A program made the position numbers and the translations under genes. The notes beneath the pieces were generated by a model. It was not told the origin of the DNA. It searched no databases and saw nothing but the letters and a program-made list of their open reading frames with translations. From an uncultured Methylococcaceae bacterium (lineage in GTDB: Bacteria; Pseudomonadota; Gammaproteobacteria; Methylococcales; Methylomonadaceae), in contig CAIOMN010000272.1 of the NCBI GenBank assembly GCA_903859415.1, positions 1 through 40,711 of the forward strand: a stretch of DNA of 40,711 nucleotides, written 5' to 3'. Below, one piece after another: positions 28,742-36,890 of the stretch (its first letter is position 1; every line of letters begins with the position of its first letter).

Positions 28742-29470
28742 ATGAATCGTGAGTATCACAAATGGTGGAGCCCCCGGTTGCAGCGCGATATGGAGCTATT
28801 AGTGTTCGGTCATGCAGGCGCTAAGGTGTTGGTTTTTCCGTCTCGGTTTGGGCGTTTTTATGAGTATGAAAAGCTGGGGCTTGTCGGGTCTTTAAAGGAC
28901 AAAATTCAGCAAGGTTATTTGCAACTTTATTGTGTTGATGGAGTTGATGCTGAAAGCCTTTATTGTCGATGGGCGCATCCCTCAGGGCGTATTTCGCGGC
29001 ACATCCAGTTTGAAGAATATATAATAAACGAGGTAATCCCCTTCATGCATGATAAAAATCCGCATGAATGTGTGATTTCTCATGGCTTAAGCCTAGGTGC
29101 TTTTCATGCGGCCAATATAGCGTTTAGGTATCCTGAACTGTTTAAAAAGTTAGTTGCATTCTCAGGACGCTACGACTTGACTCTAAGCATAGAGTTTTTT
29201 GATGATCTATTTGATGGCTTTTATAACGAAGATATTTATTTTCATACCCCGAGTCACTTTCTACCCAATTTAGATTGTTCATTTCGGTTAAGTAAGTTAA
29301 GAGAAATGGATATTATCTTGGTTATCGGTAGAGAAGATCCCTTTTTATCAAATAACGAGCACCTGAGCTCAATATTGCATCAAAAGAGTATAAATCATCA
29401 GTTGTTTGTTTGGGATCACAGAGCTCACAGCGGTTATTATTGGCGGCGTATGGCAGCACTTTATGTCTGA
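28742..29470 (+). CDS. putative esterase (esterase D / PF00756-like alpha/beta hydrolase)
   Basis: A 242-aa hydrolase with nucleophile S117 in HGLSLGAFHAAN, a likely Asp in REDPF and His in DHRAHSGYYW near the C-terminus. The opening WWSPRLQRDMELLVFGH and the following PSRFGRFYEYE are typical of the small cytoplasmic esterase family annotated as putative esterase. The ribosome site is AGGAAG about 7 nt upstream of the ATG. It is probably co-transcribed with the AXE1-like gene. The substrate cannot be told from sequence. Confidence 0.75.
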   Translation: MNREYHKWWSPRLQRDMELLVFGHAGAKVLVFPSRFGRFYEYEKLGLVGSLKDKIQQGYLQLYCVDGVDAESLYCRWAHPSGRISRHIQFEEYIINEVIPFMHDKNPHECVISHGLSLGAFHAANIAFRYPELFKKLVAFSGRYDLTLSIEFFDDLFDGFYNEDIYFHTPSHFLPNLDCSFRLSKLREMDIILVIGREDPFLSNNEHLSSILHQKSINHQLFVWDHRAHSGYYWRRMAALYV

Positions 29471-29543
29471 ATAACAGATGGCTATAAAGTTTTTTATTTA
29501 AATAAAATTAAGTAATTAGTTATTTCAATTGCAACATATTGTT

Positions 29544-29571
29544 TTGAAGTAACAAAAAAACCGTTTATAAT
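29544..29571 (+). promoter_or_regulatory. promoter of the rpsF operon
   Basis: TTGAAG (29544-29549) and TATAAT (29566-29571) are separated by 16 nt, a good sigma-70 match. It lies 86 nt upstream of rpsF and follows the end of the esterase gene. Confidence 0.65.
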
Positions 29572-29583
29572 ACGCGGTTCTAC

Positions 29584-29637
29584 GGAGCACCCCGCTCCTC
29601 CTTGCTTTACCTTCTTTTTAAGACAGAGAAGGAAGGC
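29584..29637 (+). promoter_or_regulatory. structured rpsF leader, candidate S6:S18 autoregulatory site
   Basis: Two hairpins lie in the 5' leader: GGAGC (29584-29588) with GCTCC (29594-29598), and CCTTCT (29610-29615) with AGAAGG (29627-29632) extended by GCTT/AGGC pairing. Leaders of rpsF operons in many bacteria bind the S6:S18 complex to control translation. I did not confirm the consensus motif, so the function is inference. Confidence 0.35.
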
Positions 29638-29656
29638 TTAACCGAAAGGAAAAATA

Positions 29657-30121
29657 ATGCGACATTATGAAATTGTCTTTTTAGTCCATCCGGACCAATC
29701 TGCTCAGGTTCCAGCAATGATTGACCGTTATAAGTCAACTATTGACGCGGCATCAGGTAAAATTCACCGTTTGGAAGATTGGGGTCGTAGACACCTCGCT
29801 TATCCTATAAGAAAAATTCACAAAGCACATTATGTGTTGATGAATGTTGAAGTTGATCAAGCAACATTAGAAGAATTGGAAAGTGGTTTCCGTTTTAATG
29901 ATGCTATTTTACGTAGTCTTACTTTATCGCAAAAAGTAGCCATTACAGCACCTTCTATTATTGCAACATCTACAGCTGAAGAAAATAAAGCGGCTGAATC
30001 TCGTGCAAGAGATGCCGCTGCCAGAGAAGCGGTAATCGTTCCGGCTACAGGTGATGTTGATTTAGACGATGTTGATTTAGACGATGTCGATTTTGACGCT
30101 GACGATATCATCGTTGATTAA
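29657..30121 (+). CDS. rpsF: 30S ribosomal protein S6
   Basis: Small-subunit protein that binds 16S rRNA with S18. The start [15 protein letters not shown] and the block [18 protein letters not shown] are diagnostic. At 154 aa it is longer than many S6 proteins because of an Ala/Glu-rich linker and an acidic tail with a short repeat (DLDDV twice, then DFDADD). Clear ribosome site AAAGGA upstream. It opens the rpsF-rpsR-DUF2232-rplI operon. Confidence 0.98.
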   Translation: MRHYEIVFLVHPDQSAQVPAMIDRYKSTIDAASGKIHRLEDWGRRHLAYPIRKIHKAHYVLMNVEVDQATLEELESGFRFNDAILRSLTLSQKVAITAPSIIATSTAEENKAAESRARDAAAREAVIVPATGDVDLDDVDLDDVDFDADDIIVD

Positions 30122-30153
30122 ACTTTTTAACTTATTGGATTACGGAAATTATT

Positions 30154-30381
30154 ATGGCACGTAACATTAGACGCAAAAAATTCTGCCGGTTCAGCGCAGA
30201 GGGTGGCACAGAGATCGATTATAAAGATCTTGATCTGTTAAGCGATTACATTACTGAAACTGGAAAAATTGTTCCTAGTCGTATCACTGGAACCAGTGCA
30301 AAGTATCAAAGACAATTATGTGTTGCAATTAAACGCGCGCGATTTATCGCATTGCTACCATTCTGTGACGCACATAAATAA
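30154..30381 (+). CDS. rpsR: 30S ribosomal protein S18
   Basis: A 75-aa protein with standard S18 motifs [27 protein letters not shown] and YQRQL..AIKRARF.ALLPF. It assembles as a heterodimer with S6 on the platform of the small subunit. It follows rpsF by 32 nt. Confidence 0.98.
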   Translation: MARNIRRKKFCRFSAEGGTEIDYKDLDLLSDYITETGKIVPSRITGTSAKYQRQLCVAIKRARFIALLPFCDAHK

Positions 30382-30406
30382 CAAACAATAACATAGCGGA
30401 GAGGCA

Positions 30407-31309
30407 GTGAATTTTTTAGCGACCTATATAATGCGAGGCAGGGTGCAAGCCATGATAGTGGCTTCATCGCTTGCGTTAGTGTCTCTAATGATGCCTCCCG
30501 TCAGTGTCTTAAGTTCTGCCACAGTGGCTCTTGTCACTTTGAGACTAGGGGCATTCGAAGGATTAATTATCCTGGGATGTTCTACTTTAGCAGCAAGTAT
30601 ATTAGGATTCTTTGCAACAGGTAATTTTCAGTTCGCATTTCTATACGTTCTGGTTTTATGGTTGCCCGTTTGGCTGATTTCAATCATCTTAAGGGAAGGT
30701 CGGCATTTATCGCTGGCGGTTGAAATTGCCACACTACTGGGTGTATTGGGTGTTATTGTATTTTATCTGTTTAGCTCTGAGCCTGCCGGGATGTGGAGCG
30801 CTGTGCTTGCACAGATGATTCCAGCGGATGCGCCAGTAGCTGAAATACAGGATAAAATAGAAATTCTTGTTCATTACATGACAGGCATAGTTGCTGCAGG
30901 CTCAGTATTGGGTTTGTTGTTTGGACTATTTTTAGGTCGGTGGTGGCAAGCGAATCTTTTTAATCCGGGTGGTTTTAAGCAAGAATACTTATTAATGTCT
31001 ACTAAGACCTGGTTATCAATAGCGAGTGTCGCAATTGTAGGCGTTGCTTTAGTGACTTCTGGTGAAGTATCTGAAATAGCCTGGAATATTATTATCTTGC
31101 TGTTTATATTATATACAGTCACTGGGACGTCAATATTGCATACCTATTTTGCAAAGATGAAGTTAGGACGTTTTATGGTGCCGATGCTCTATATAACCCT
31201 ATTTTTGATACCGCATTTGATGTTGCTTGTTGCCCTAGTCGGTGTCAGTGATCCGTGGTTAGACTTACGAAAAATAAAATCGAATCAACATACGCCTGAT
31301 GGCGTATAA
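30407..31309 (+). CDS. DUF2232 family inner-membrane protein
   Basis: A 300-aa polytopic membrane protein with about eight hydrophobic segments. Genes of this family (DUF2232, resembling energy-coupling-factor S components) often sit between rpsR and rplI in gammaproteobacteria, as here. The start is GTG at 30407 with GGAG just upstream; an alternative ATG at 30431 would shorten it by eight residues. No specific function is known to me. Confidence 0.8.
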   Translation: MNFLATYIMRGRVQAMIVASSLALVSLMMPPVSVLSSATVALVTLRLGAFEGLIILGCSTLAASILGFFATGNFQFAFLYVLVLWLPVWLISIILREGRHLSLAVEIATLLGVLGVIVFYLFSSEPAGMWSAVLAQMIPADAPVAEIQDKIEILVHYMTGIVAAGSVLGLLFGLFLGRWWQANLFNPGGFKQEYLLMSTKTWLSIASVAIVGVALVTSGEVSEIAWNIIILLFILYTVTGTSILHTYFAKMKLGRFMVPMLYITLFLIPHLMLLVALVGVSDPWLDLRKIKSNQHTPDGV

Positions 31310-31345
31310 ATAATCGGCTAATAACCGAAAGGTGAGGATTAAAAG

Positions 31346-31795
31346 ATGGAAGTTATTCTTCTTGAAAAGATAGCAAATTTGGGTAACCTAGGTGATAAGG
31401 TCACTATTAAAAACGGTTACGGCAGAAACTATCTTGTACCACAAGGTAAAGCGGTTGCAGCTACTGCAACTAAAATAGCCGAATTTGAAGCTCGTCGTGC
31501 TGAACTTGAAAAAGCCGCACAAGATAAACTGGCTGCCGCTCAAAAATTGGGTAATGAATTGGGTAAATTGCAAATCGTTATCGCTCATAAAGCGGGTGAT
31601 GAAGGTAGGCTGTTTGGTTCTATCGGAACTCATAATATTGCTGAAGCGATTACTGCAGCGGGTATTGCAATCGAAAAACATCAAATTCGTTTGCCACACG
31701 GTACTATTCGTCACCTAGGCGACTATGCTATTGACATCAATCTGCATTCTGATGTAATCGTAACTCTGACTATTAAAGTTACAGCTGAAGCATAA
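31346..31795 (+). CDS. rplI: 50S ribosomal protein L9
   Basis: A 149-aa large-subunit protein. The N-terminal rRNA-binding domain reads MEVILLEKIANLGNLGDKV.IKNGYGRNYLVPQGKAV. A long connecting helix rich in Ala, Glu and Lys follows, then the C-terminal domain with GRLFGSIGTHNIAEAI. The GAGGA ribosome site is 8 nt upstream. Last gene of the ribosomal operon. Confidence 0.98.
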   Translation: MEVILLEKIANLGNLGDKVTIKNGYGRNYLVPQGKAVAATATKIAEFEARRAELEKAAQDKLAAAQKLGNELGKLQIVIAHKAGDEGRLFGSIGTHNIAEAITAAGIAIEKHQIRLPHGTIRHLGDYAIDINLHSDVIVTLTIKVTAEA

Positions 31796-31800
31796 TTTAT

Positions 31801-31868
31801 AAAAACGCAAGGTTATAGGGTGTAAGCGTTTAGCTTTTTAAATCTTATACCTTGTATCTTGCGGTTTT
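31801..31868 (+). terminator. long imperfect hairpin after rplI, probable terminator
   Basis: AAAACGCAAGG...GTGTAAG pairs imperfectly with CTTATACCTTG...CTTGCGGTTTT, giving a stem of more than 20 bp with bulges around a T-rich loop, ending in TTTT. It lies between rplI and waaA and probably ends the ribosomal operon. Confidence 0.5.
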
Positions 31869-31873
31869 AAACG

Positions 31874-33139
31874 ATGCGATTTTTATATACATTTCTTTTT
31901 TATCTTTTAGTTCCCTTCATACTTTTGCGCCTGCTTTGGCGCAGTATTAAAGCACCTTCTTATCGAAGTAGATGGCGAGAACGGTTCGCTTTTTATCATC
32001 AAGAATTTCCTGATAACGTAGTTTGGTTTCATGCTGTTTCTGTAGGTGAATCTGAGGCTTTGTTTCCTTTGCTTCGGCAAATACAAAAGCACTCTCCAGA
32101 GATTAAGCTTTTAGTAACGACGACGACACCAACTGGGTCAGATCGAGTCAAAGCGGTGATGCAAGATAGCGTAAGCCATGTTTATCTCCCATATGATATG
32201 CCTGATACCGTTAATCGCTTTATCCGCTGTTTCAGGCCAAAGTTAGCAGTGATTATGGAAACCGAAATATGGCCCAATCTATTTGCGGCTTGTGGTGCAA
32301 ATCAAATCCCTTTATATCTGATTAATGCGCGTTTATCAGAAAAGTCCGCGCATGGTTATCAAAAAATTTCCAGCCTGGTTCATCAGACCCTGAGCAATGT
32401 CAGCATGATTGCTGCCCAGACAGAAGAAGATGCGCAGCGATTTATTAGTATCGGCGCAGAAGCTAATAAAGTAAAAACTTTAGGCAATATAAAGTTTGAT
32501 ATTCATGTGCCTGCTGACATTATTGAAGACGGGGCTCGTTTAAAACAGACCTTGTTTTCTAAGCGATTTGTGTGGGTGATAGCAAGTACCCATAAAGATG
32601 AAGAAGCCCTTTTTTTGGACATTTATAAAGATATTAAGCCACAGATACCTGAGTTATTAATGCTATTAGTGCCTAGACATCCAGAGCGTTTTACTGAGGT
32701 CAAACGGCTGTGTGAACAACAGCCCTTAAAAGTAGTTACTCGTACAAGCGGCGAAACAGTGACTGAAGTAGTCGATATTTATCTGGTGGATACGATGGGT
32801 GAGTTAAAAACTATTTATGCGGCTTCTGATGTAGCTTTTGTCGGCGGCAGTATGGTGCCTAGCGGAGGGCATAATATATTGGAAGCTTCGGCTGTCGGGA
32901 TTCCTGTGCTATTTGGTCCGTATATGAACAACTTCAAAGAGATTGCCAAAAAGGTTTTGAATCAGCGTGCGGCTATTCAATGTCAGGATAAAGACGCTGT
33001 TGTTAAATCGATTTTAACGCTGTATCAGCAACCGAGTGAGCGCTTAGCATTGGTAGCAAACGGTAAGCGCTTTCTTAAGCAAAATCAGGGGGCCGTCGCC
33101 AGAATTTTTGCGATGCTTGAACCGACTATCCGACTTTAG
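31874..33139 (+). CDS. waaA: 3-deoxy-D-manno-octulosonic acid (Kdo) transferase
   Basis: Transfers Kdo from CMP-Kdo to lipid IVA at the inner membrane during lipopolysaccharide core synthesis. It is 421 aa with an N-terminal membrane anchor (FLYTFLFYLLVPFILLRLLW), then the family blocks WFHAVSVGE, VTTTTPTGS, ETEIWPN, INARLSEKS, VPRHPER and GGSMVPSGGHNILEA. The glutamate in SVGESEALF is the expected catalytic base. No nearby LPS genes; it is a stand-alone gene here. Confidence 0.95.
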   Translation: MRFLYTFLFYLLVPFILLRLLWRSIKAPSYRSRWRERFAFYHQEFPDNVVWFHAVSVGESEALFPLLRQIQKHSPEIKLLVTTTTPTGSDRVKAVMQDSVSHVYLPYDMPDTVNRFIRCFRPKLAVIMETEIWPNLFAACGANQIPLYLINARLSEKSAHGYQKISSLVHQTLSNVSMIAAQTEEDAQRFISIGAEANKVKTLGNIKFDIHVPADIIEDGARLKQTLFSKRFVWVIASTHKDEEALFLDIYKDIKPQIPELLMLLVPRHPERFTEVKRLCEQQPLKVVTRTSGETVTEVVDIYLVDTMGELKTIYAASDVAFVGGSMVPSGGHNILEASAVGIPVLFGPYMNNFKEIAKKVLNQRAAIQCQDKDAVVKSILTLYQQPSERLALVANGKRFLKQNQGAVARIFAMLEPTIRL

Positions 33140-33156
33140 TGGGTTTCAGGTCGCGG

Positions 33157-33162
33157 TATAAT
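33157..33162 (+). promoter_or_regulatory. candidate -10 box upstream of the PP-loop gene
   Basis: TATAAT occurs 24 nt before the ATG at 33186, in the 46-nt gap after waaA. No good -35 element is seen at the right distance, so the promoter may be weak or activator-dependent. Confidence 0.35.
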
Positions 33163-33185
33163 CTATTTTTAAACACAAAGGTGTT

Positions 33186-34229
33186 ATGAGTAAACAAAGA
33201 AAAGCAGTCGCATTAATTTCGGGTGGATTGGATTCAATGCTGGCAGCAAAAGTCATCATGGAGCAGGGCATTCATGTTGAAGGTATTAACTTTTTTACCG
33301 GTTTTTGCGTCGAAGGTCATACTCATGCGATTCGTGAGCACAACAGCTCGAAGCCAAATCGTAATAATGCTTTATGGGTTGCAGAACAATTAGGCATCAA
33401 ACTGCATATAGTGGATGTGATTGAAGAGTATAAAAAGGTCTTGATTAATCCCCGGCACGGCTATGGGACGCATATGAATCCTTGTTTGGATTGTAAGATC
33501 TTTATGGTGAACAAGGCCAAACAATGGATAGTTGAAAATGATTTTGACTTTATCATTACCGGTGAAGTGATTGGTCAACGACCCATGTCGCAAACAAAAT
33601 CAAAAATGCCGATTGTGTCTAAACAATCCGGGGCTGATGATTTATTATTGCGCCCGATGTGCGCTAAAAATCTACCTGCAACCTTACCGGAAATTGAAGG
33701 TTGGGTGGATAGAGAAAAGCTTTATAGTATTACCGGCCGGTCACGCAAGCCTCAAATGGAGATGGCCAAGGAGTTTGGTATCGAAGATTATTCGCAACCC
33801 GCCGGTGGCTGTTGTTTTCTGACGGATAAGTTCTACTCAGCAAAACTGGTCGATTTGTGGAAAGCGCAAGGGTCTAAAGATTACGAATTAGATGATATTA
33901 TGCTCTTAAAAGTAGGTCGGCATATTAGACCTAAGCCCCATTTCAAATTGATAATAGCCAGAGAAGAAGGCGAGGGACGCTTTTTACAAGGGTATAAAAA
34001 AGAATTTATAAGCCTGCATTGCTCCAGTCATCCCGGTCCTTTGGCCTTAATCGATGGTGAATTATCTGCTGAAGATATTTATTTTTCAGCTAGAGTTGTA
34101 GCCCGATATGGACAAGGCCGAGACGCAGAGCAAGTGGATATCACGGTCACTGAAAAAGACGGCTCAGATAGAGTCATTCAGGTTAAACCTTTTGCCAAAG
34201 AAGAAGTGCCTAATGAATGGCATGTGTAA
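33186..34229 (+). CDS. PP-loop ATPase with C-terminal NFACT-R-like domain, putative RNA thiolation enzyme
   Basis: A 347-aa protein. The N-terminus has the ATP-pyrophosphatase P-loop SGGLDS (12-17), as in MnmA, ThiI and TtcA. A CxxC pair (C100, C103 in NPCLDC) and a later PAGGCCFLTD are candidate sulfur or metal ligands. Proteins of this type are often labelled tRNA (5-methylaminomethyl-2-thiouridylate) methyltransferase by similarity to MnmA. The C-terminal ~110 residues (from LKVGRHIRPKPHFKLIIAREE) resemble the NFACT-R_2 RNA-binding domain, from memory. The downstream TusA-like gene, 10 nt away, supplies a likely sulfur carrier, so sulfur insertion into RNA is the most reasonable role. Substrate unknown. 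Confidence 0.7.
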   Translation: MSKQRKAVALISGGLDSMLAAKVIMEQGIHVEGINFFTGFCVEGHTHAIREHNSSKPNRNNALWVAEQLGIKLHIVDVIEEYKKVLINPRHGYGTHMNPCLDCKIFMVNKAKQWIVENDFDFIITGEVIGQRPMSQTKSKMPIVSKQSGADDLLLRPMCAKNLPATLPEIEGWVDREKLYSITGRSRKPQMEMAKEFGIEDYSQPAGGCCFLTDKFYSAKLVDLWKAQGSKDYELDDIMLLKVGRHIRPKPHFKLIIAREEGEGRFLQGYKKEFISLHCSSHPGPLALIDGELSAEDIYFSARVVARYGQGRDAEQVDITVTEKDGSDRVIQVKPFAKEEVPNEWHV

Positions 34230-34239
34230 ACGATAAACA

Positions 34240-34473
34240 ATGCAAGCAATCAAAGAAACCTTAAATGCACGGCGTTTACTTTGCCCCTTGCCGGTGATCC
34301 GGACTCAAGATAAAGTAAAACAGCTTAAGCCGGGTGATTTATTAGAAGTTATCTGTACAGATCCTGGGGTTATGCATGATATTCCGGCCTGGTGTCGGAT
34401 TAATGGTCATACGGTGCTTGAAACAAGTTCGGGAAATCACGAATATATTATAACCATTAGAGTGGGTGAGTAA
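34240..34473 (+). CDS. TusA/SirA-family sulfur carrier protein
   Basis: A 77-aa protein with the TusA signature LLCPLPVIRT, where C15 is the persulfide-carrying cysteine, then the LKPGDLLEV...DPGVMHDIPAWC segment typical of the family. It could hand sulfur to the PP-loop enzyme encoded 10 nt upstream. Its stop codon overlaps the next start (TAATG), so it is translationally coupled to the cation transporter gene. Calling it tusA itself would overreach, since bacteria often hold several paralogues. Confidence 0.85.
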   Translation: MQAIKETLNARRLLCPLPVIRTQDKVKQLKPGDLLEVICTDPGVMHDIPAWCRINGHTVLETSSGNHEYIITIRVGE

Positions 34474-35627
34474 TGTCTGAAACCCTTGATTCAGCTAGAG
34501 CAAATAAACTAAAAGCCAGAGCCAGCTATGTGGGTGCGGGTGTTAATGTTTTTCAGACGCTTATCAAGATTGGTTTTGGTTTTTTGGTGCAATCCGCGGC
34601 TTTAATTGCAGATGGTATCCATTCATTATCAGATTTACTCAGTGATTTTTTGGTGATTATTGCGGTTAGAATGGGTAGTCGTGAGGCCGATTATGAACAT
34701 CCTTATGGTCATCGCCGTTTTGAGACCATTGCAACCGTTATTTTAGGAGTTAGTTTAGTTCTTATAGCGGGGGGAATTACGTGGTCTGTGCTGGAACGTA
34801 TGGCCCACCCCGAACACTTACCAGTGCCCAATCCCTATGGGATGGGGATTGCGGGCTTGTCTATTTTGGTTAATGAATGGCTGTATCATTACACCAAACG
34901 TATCGCTCGGCAAACCCGTTCAAAATTATTACTCGCTAATGCCTGGCATCAGCGGAGTGATGCCATTTCTTCGATCGTGGTGTTATTGGGTATCGGGGCA
35001 GTGATGTTGGGTTATCCTTTAGCCGATGCAATTGCTGCTATCGTGGTAGCTTTAATGGTCGCAAAAATCGGTTTAAACCTGATTTTCGACAGCATTAAAG
35101 AATTGGTTGATACGTCATTGCCCCCTAAGTTGGTCTCTGAAATTCGTAAGGCCATTATGACGATTGATGGGGTAGAAGGTATTCATTTATTGCGCACGCG
35201 GCAAATGGGTGAGGATGCCTTAATTGATGCGCATATTGTGGTTGATCCACGGATTACCGTTTCTGAGGGACATACCATTGGTGACACGGTTAGAGATGAA
35301 TTAATTAGCCGTTTTGATGACATTATGGATGTCTTGGTACATGTTGATCCTGAAGATGATGAAGGTTTATTTGAAAAGAACAAGCCGTTAAAGCGTGGCG
35401 AAGTAAAACGCTTAATAGATAAATATATGTCAGACTTTAAAGATTCAATCATCGATTTTAAAATTCATTATTTAAATGGCTTGATTGAACTAGAGCTTAT
35501 CTTACCTTTTGTAGTGACTACGCAACCGGAGATTATGGTTAAGTTAAATAAGCAATCCAGGCGCATGGAACAACGCGTCCGGAAGATTAAAAACATCACA
35601 TTATTTTTCAAACAAAATGAGGGTTAA
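34473..35627 (+). CDS. cation diffusion facilitator family transporter
   Basis: A 384-aa inner-membrane divalent metal/proton antiporter. Metal-site motifs are ADGIHSLSDLLSDF in helix 2 and WHQRSDAISS in helix 5, with about six membrane segments in the first ~210 residues. The usual cytoplasmic dimerisation domain follows (VEGIHLLRTRQMGEDALIDAHI). The protein then carries about 80 further residues beyond a standard CDF, of mixed alpha/beta character. Metal specificity (Zn, Fe, Mn, Co) cannot be told. Coupled to the TusA-like gene by a 1-nt stop/start overlap. Confidence 0.9.
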   Translation: MSETLDSARANKLKARASYVGAGVNVFQTLIKIGFGFLVQSAALIADGIHSLSDLLSDFLVIIAVRMGSREADYEHPYGHRRFETIATVILGVSLVLIAGGITWSVLERMAHPEHLPVPNPYGMGIAGLSILVNEWLYHYTKRIARQTRSKLLLANAWHQRSDAISSIVVLLGIGAVMLGYPLADAIAAIVVALMVAKIGLNLIFDSIKELVDTSLPPKLVSEIRKAIMTIDGVEGIHLLRTRQMGEDALIDAHIVVDPRITVSEGHTIGDTVRDELISRFDDIMDVLVHVDPEDDEGLFEKNKPLKRGEVKRLIDKYMSDFKDSIIDFKIHYLNGLIELELILPFVVTTQPEIMVKLNKQSRRMEQRVRKIKNITLFFKQNEG

Positions 35628-35630
35628 GCG

Positions 35631-36845
35631 ATGGCGGTAGGACAGTGTGATTTTCCAACCATGCATGACGTAGCTGGAATAACGTTAGGCACAGCCTGTG
35701 CAGGTATTAAGCAAACGGTTAAAGATGACATTCTAGTGATTCAGATGCCGGAGCAGGCGACCTGTGCGGGTGTTTTTACCCAGAATGCTTTTTGTGCCGC
35801 CCCCGTTCATGTGGCGAAGGCAAATCTGGCCCATCAACCTCGCTGGTTATTGATTAACTCAGGTAATGCCAATGCCGGAACAGGGGAACAAGGCATGCAT
35901 GATGCGCTATTATCCTGTGCCGAACTCGCCAAGGTGGCCGGTGGGCAAGAAAATCAGGTGTTGCCGTTTTCTACTGGCGTGATTGGTCAACCGTTACCTG
36001 TTGCCAAAATAACTGCAGTTTTACCGGTTGCAATTAAAGATTTAGCAATCAATCATTGGGGTAAAGCGGCTTACGCGATTATGACCACAGATACCTTTCC
36101 TAAAGGGGTGTCAAAAGTCATTACAGTCGGCGGTGAATCGATCACTATTAATGGCATCTCTAAGGGTGCCGGTATGATTCAACCGAACATGGCGACCATG
36201 TTGGGTTTTATAGCGACCGATGCCAAAATAAATCAAGCACTCTTACAGGAATGTTTAGCTCTGGCGGTTGAGCAGTCGTTTAATCGTATTACCGTTGATG
36301 GCGATACCTCAACCAATGATGCCTGTATCTTAATGGCGAGTGGTTGTTCTACGGCACCTGAAATTATGGCTGGCACCGAAAATTATACGATTTTTGCCCA
36401 TGCAGTGATGAGTGTTTGCAAGCAATTGGCTGAAGCGATTATTCGAGATGGTGAGGGTGCCACTAAATTAATCCGCATCAACGTGGAAGAAGCCTTACAT
36501 GATGAAGAGGCTGTGCGAGTGGGTAAAACGATTGCTCATTCACCGTTAGTTAAAACGGCTTTCTTTGCGAGTGATCCCAACTGGGGACGTATTCTTGCGG
36601 CGGTCGGGCGCTCTGGTGTTGAAAATATGATCCTTGAGAACGTACAGCTTTTCCTGGATGATGTGTGCATCGTCAGAAACGGCGGACGCGCTGTCGATTA
36701 TACTGAAGAAGCAGGGCAAGCAGTGATGGATAGAGAAGAAATTACGGTCACTGTAAAATTGGGTCGAGGTGAAGCTACTCAAGAAGTATTGACCTGTGAT
36801 TTATCGTATGACTATGTAAAGATTAACGCAGAGTACAGAACTTAA
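35631..36845 (+). CDS. argJ: bifunctional glutamate N-acetyltransferase / ornithine acetyltransferase
   Basis: Recycles the acetyl group from N-acetylornithine to glutamate in arginine synthesis. It is 404 aa. The self-cleavage site is KGAGMIQPNMATMLGF, with T189 as the expected N-terminal nucleophile of the beta chain. FTQNAFCAAPV, NSGNANAGTG, RITVDGDTSTND and FFASDPNWGRILAAVGR are typical. The ATG lies 3 nt after the CDF stop, with GAGGG inside the CDF end as ribosome site. Confidence 0.96.
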   Translation: MAVGQCDFPTMHDVAGITLGTACAGIKQTVKDDILVIQMPEQATCAGVFTQNAFCAAPVHVAKANLAHQPRWLLINSGNANAGTGEQGMHDALLSCAELAKVAGGQENQVLPFSTGVIGQPLPVAKITAVLPVAIKDLAINHWGKAAYAIMTTDTFPKGVSKVITVGGESITINGISKGAGMIQPNMATMLGFIATDAKINQALLQECLALAVEQSFNRITVDGDTSTNDACILMASGCSTAPEIMAGTENYTIFAHAVMSVCKQLAEAIIRDGEGATKLIRINVEEALHDEEAVRVGKTIAHSPLVKTAFFASDPNWGRILAAVGRSGVENMILENVQLFLDDVCIVRNGGRAVDYTEEAGQAVMDREEITVTVKLGRGEATQEVLTCDLSYDYVKINAEYRT

Positions 36846-36890
36846 GCCGTCTAATATATTTTAACAGCACTTTTCTAAATACTCCCGTTT

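Noticed and set aside
29857-30111. Minus-strand Ser/Thr-rich open frame opposite rpsF
   Set aside because: It is antisense to the acidic tail and linker of S6; its repeats mirror the GAT-rich codons.
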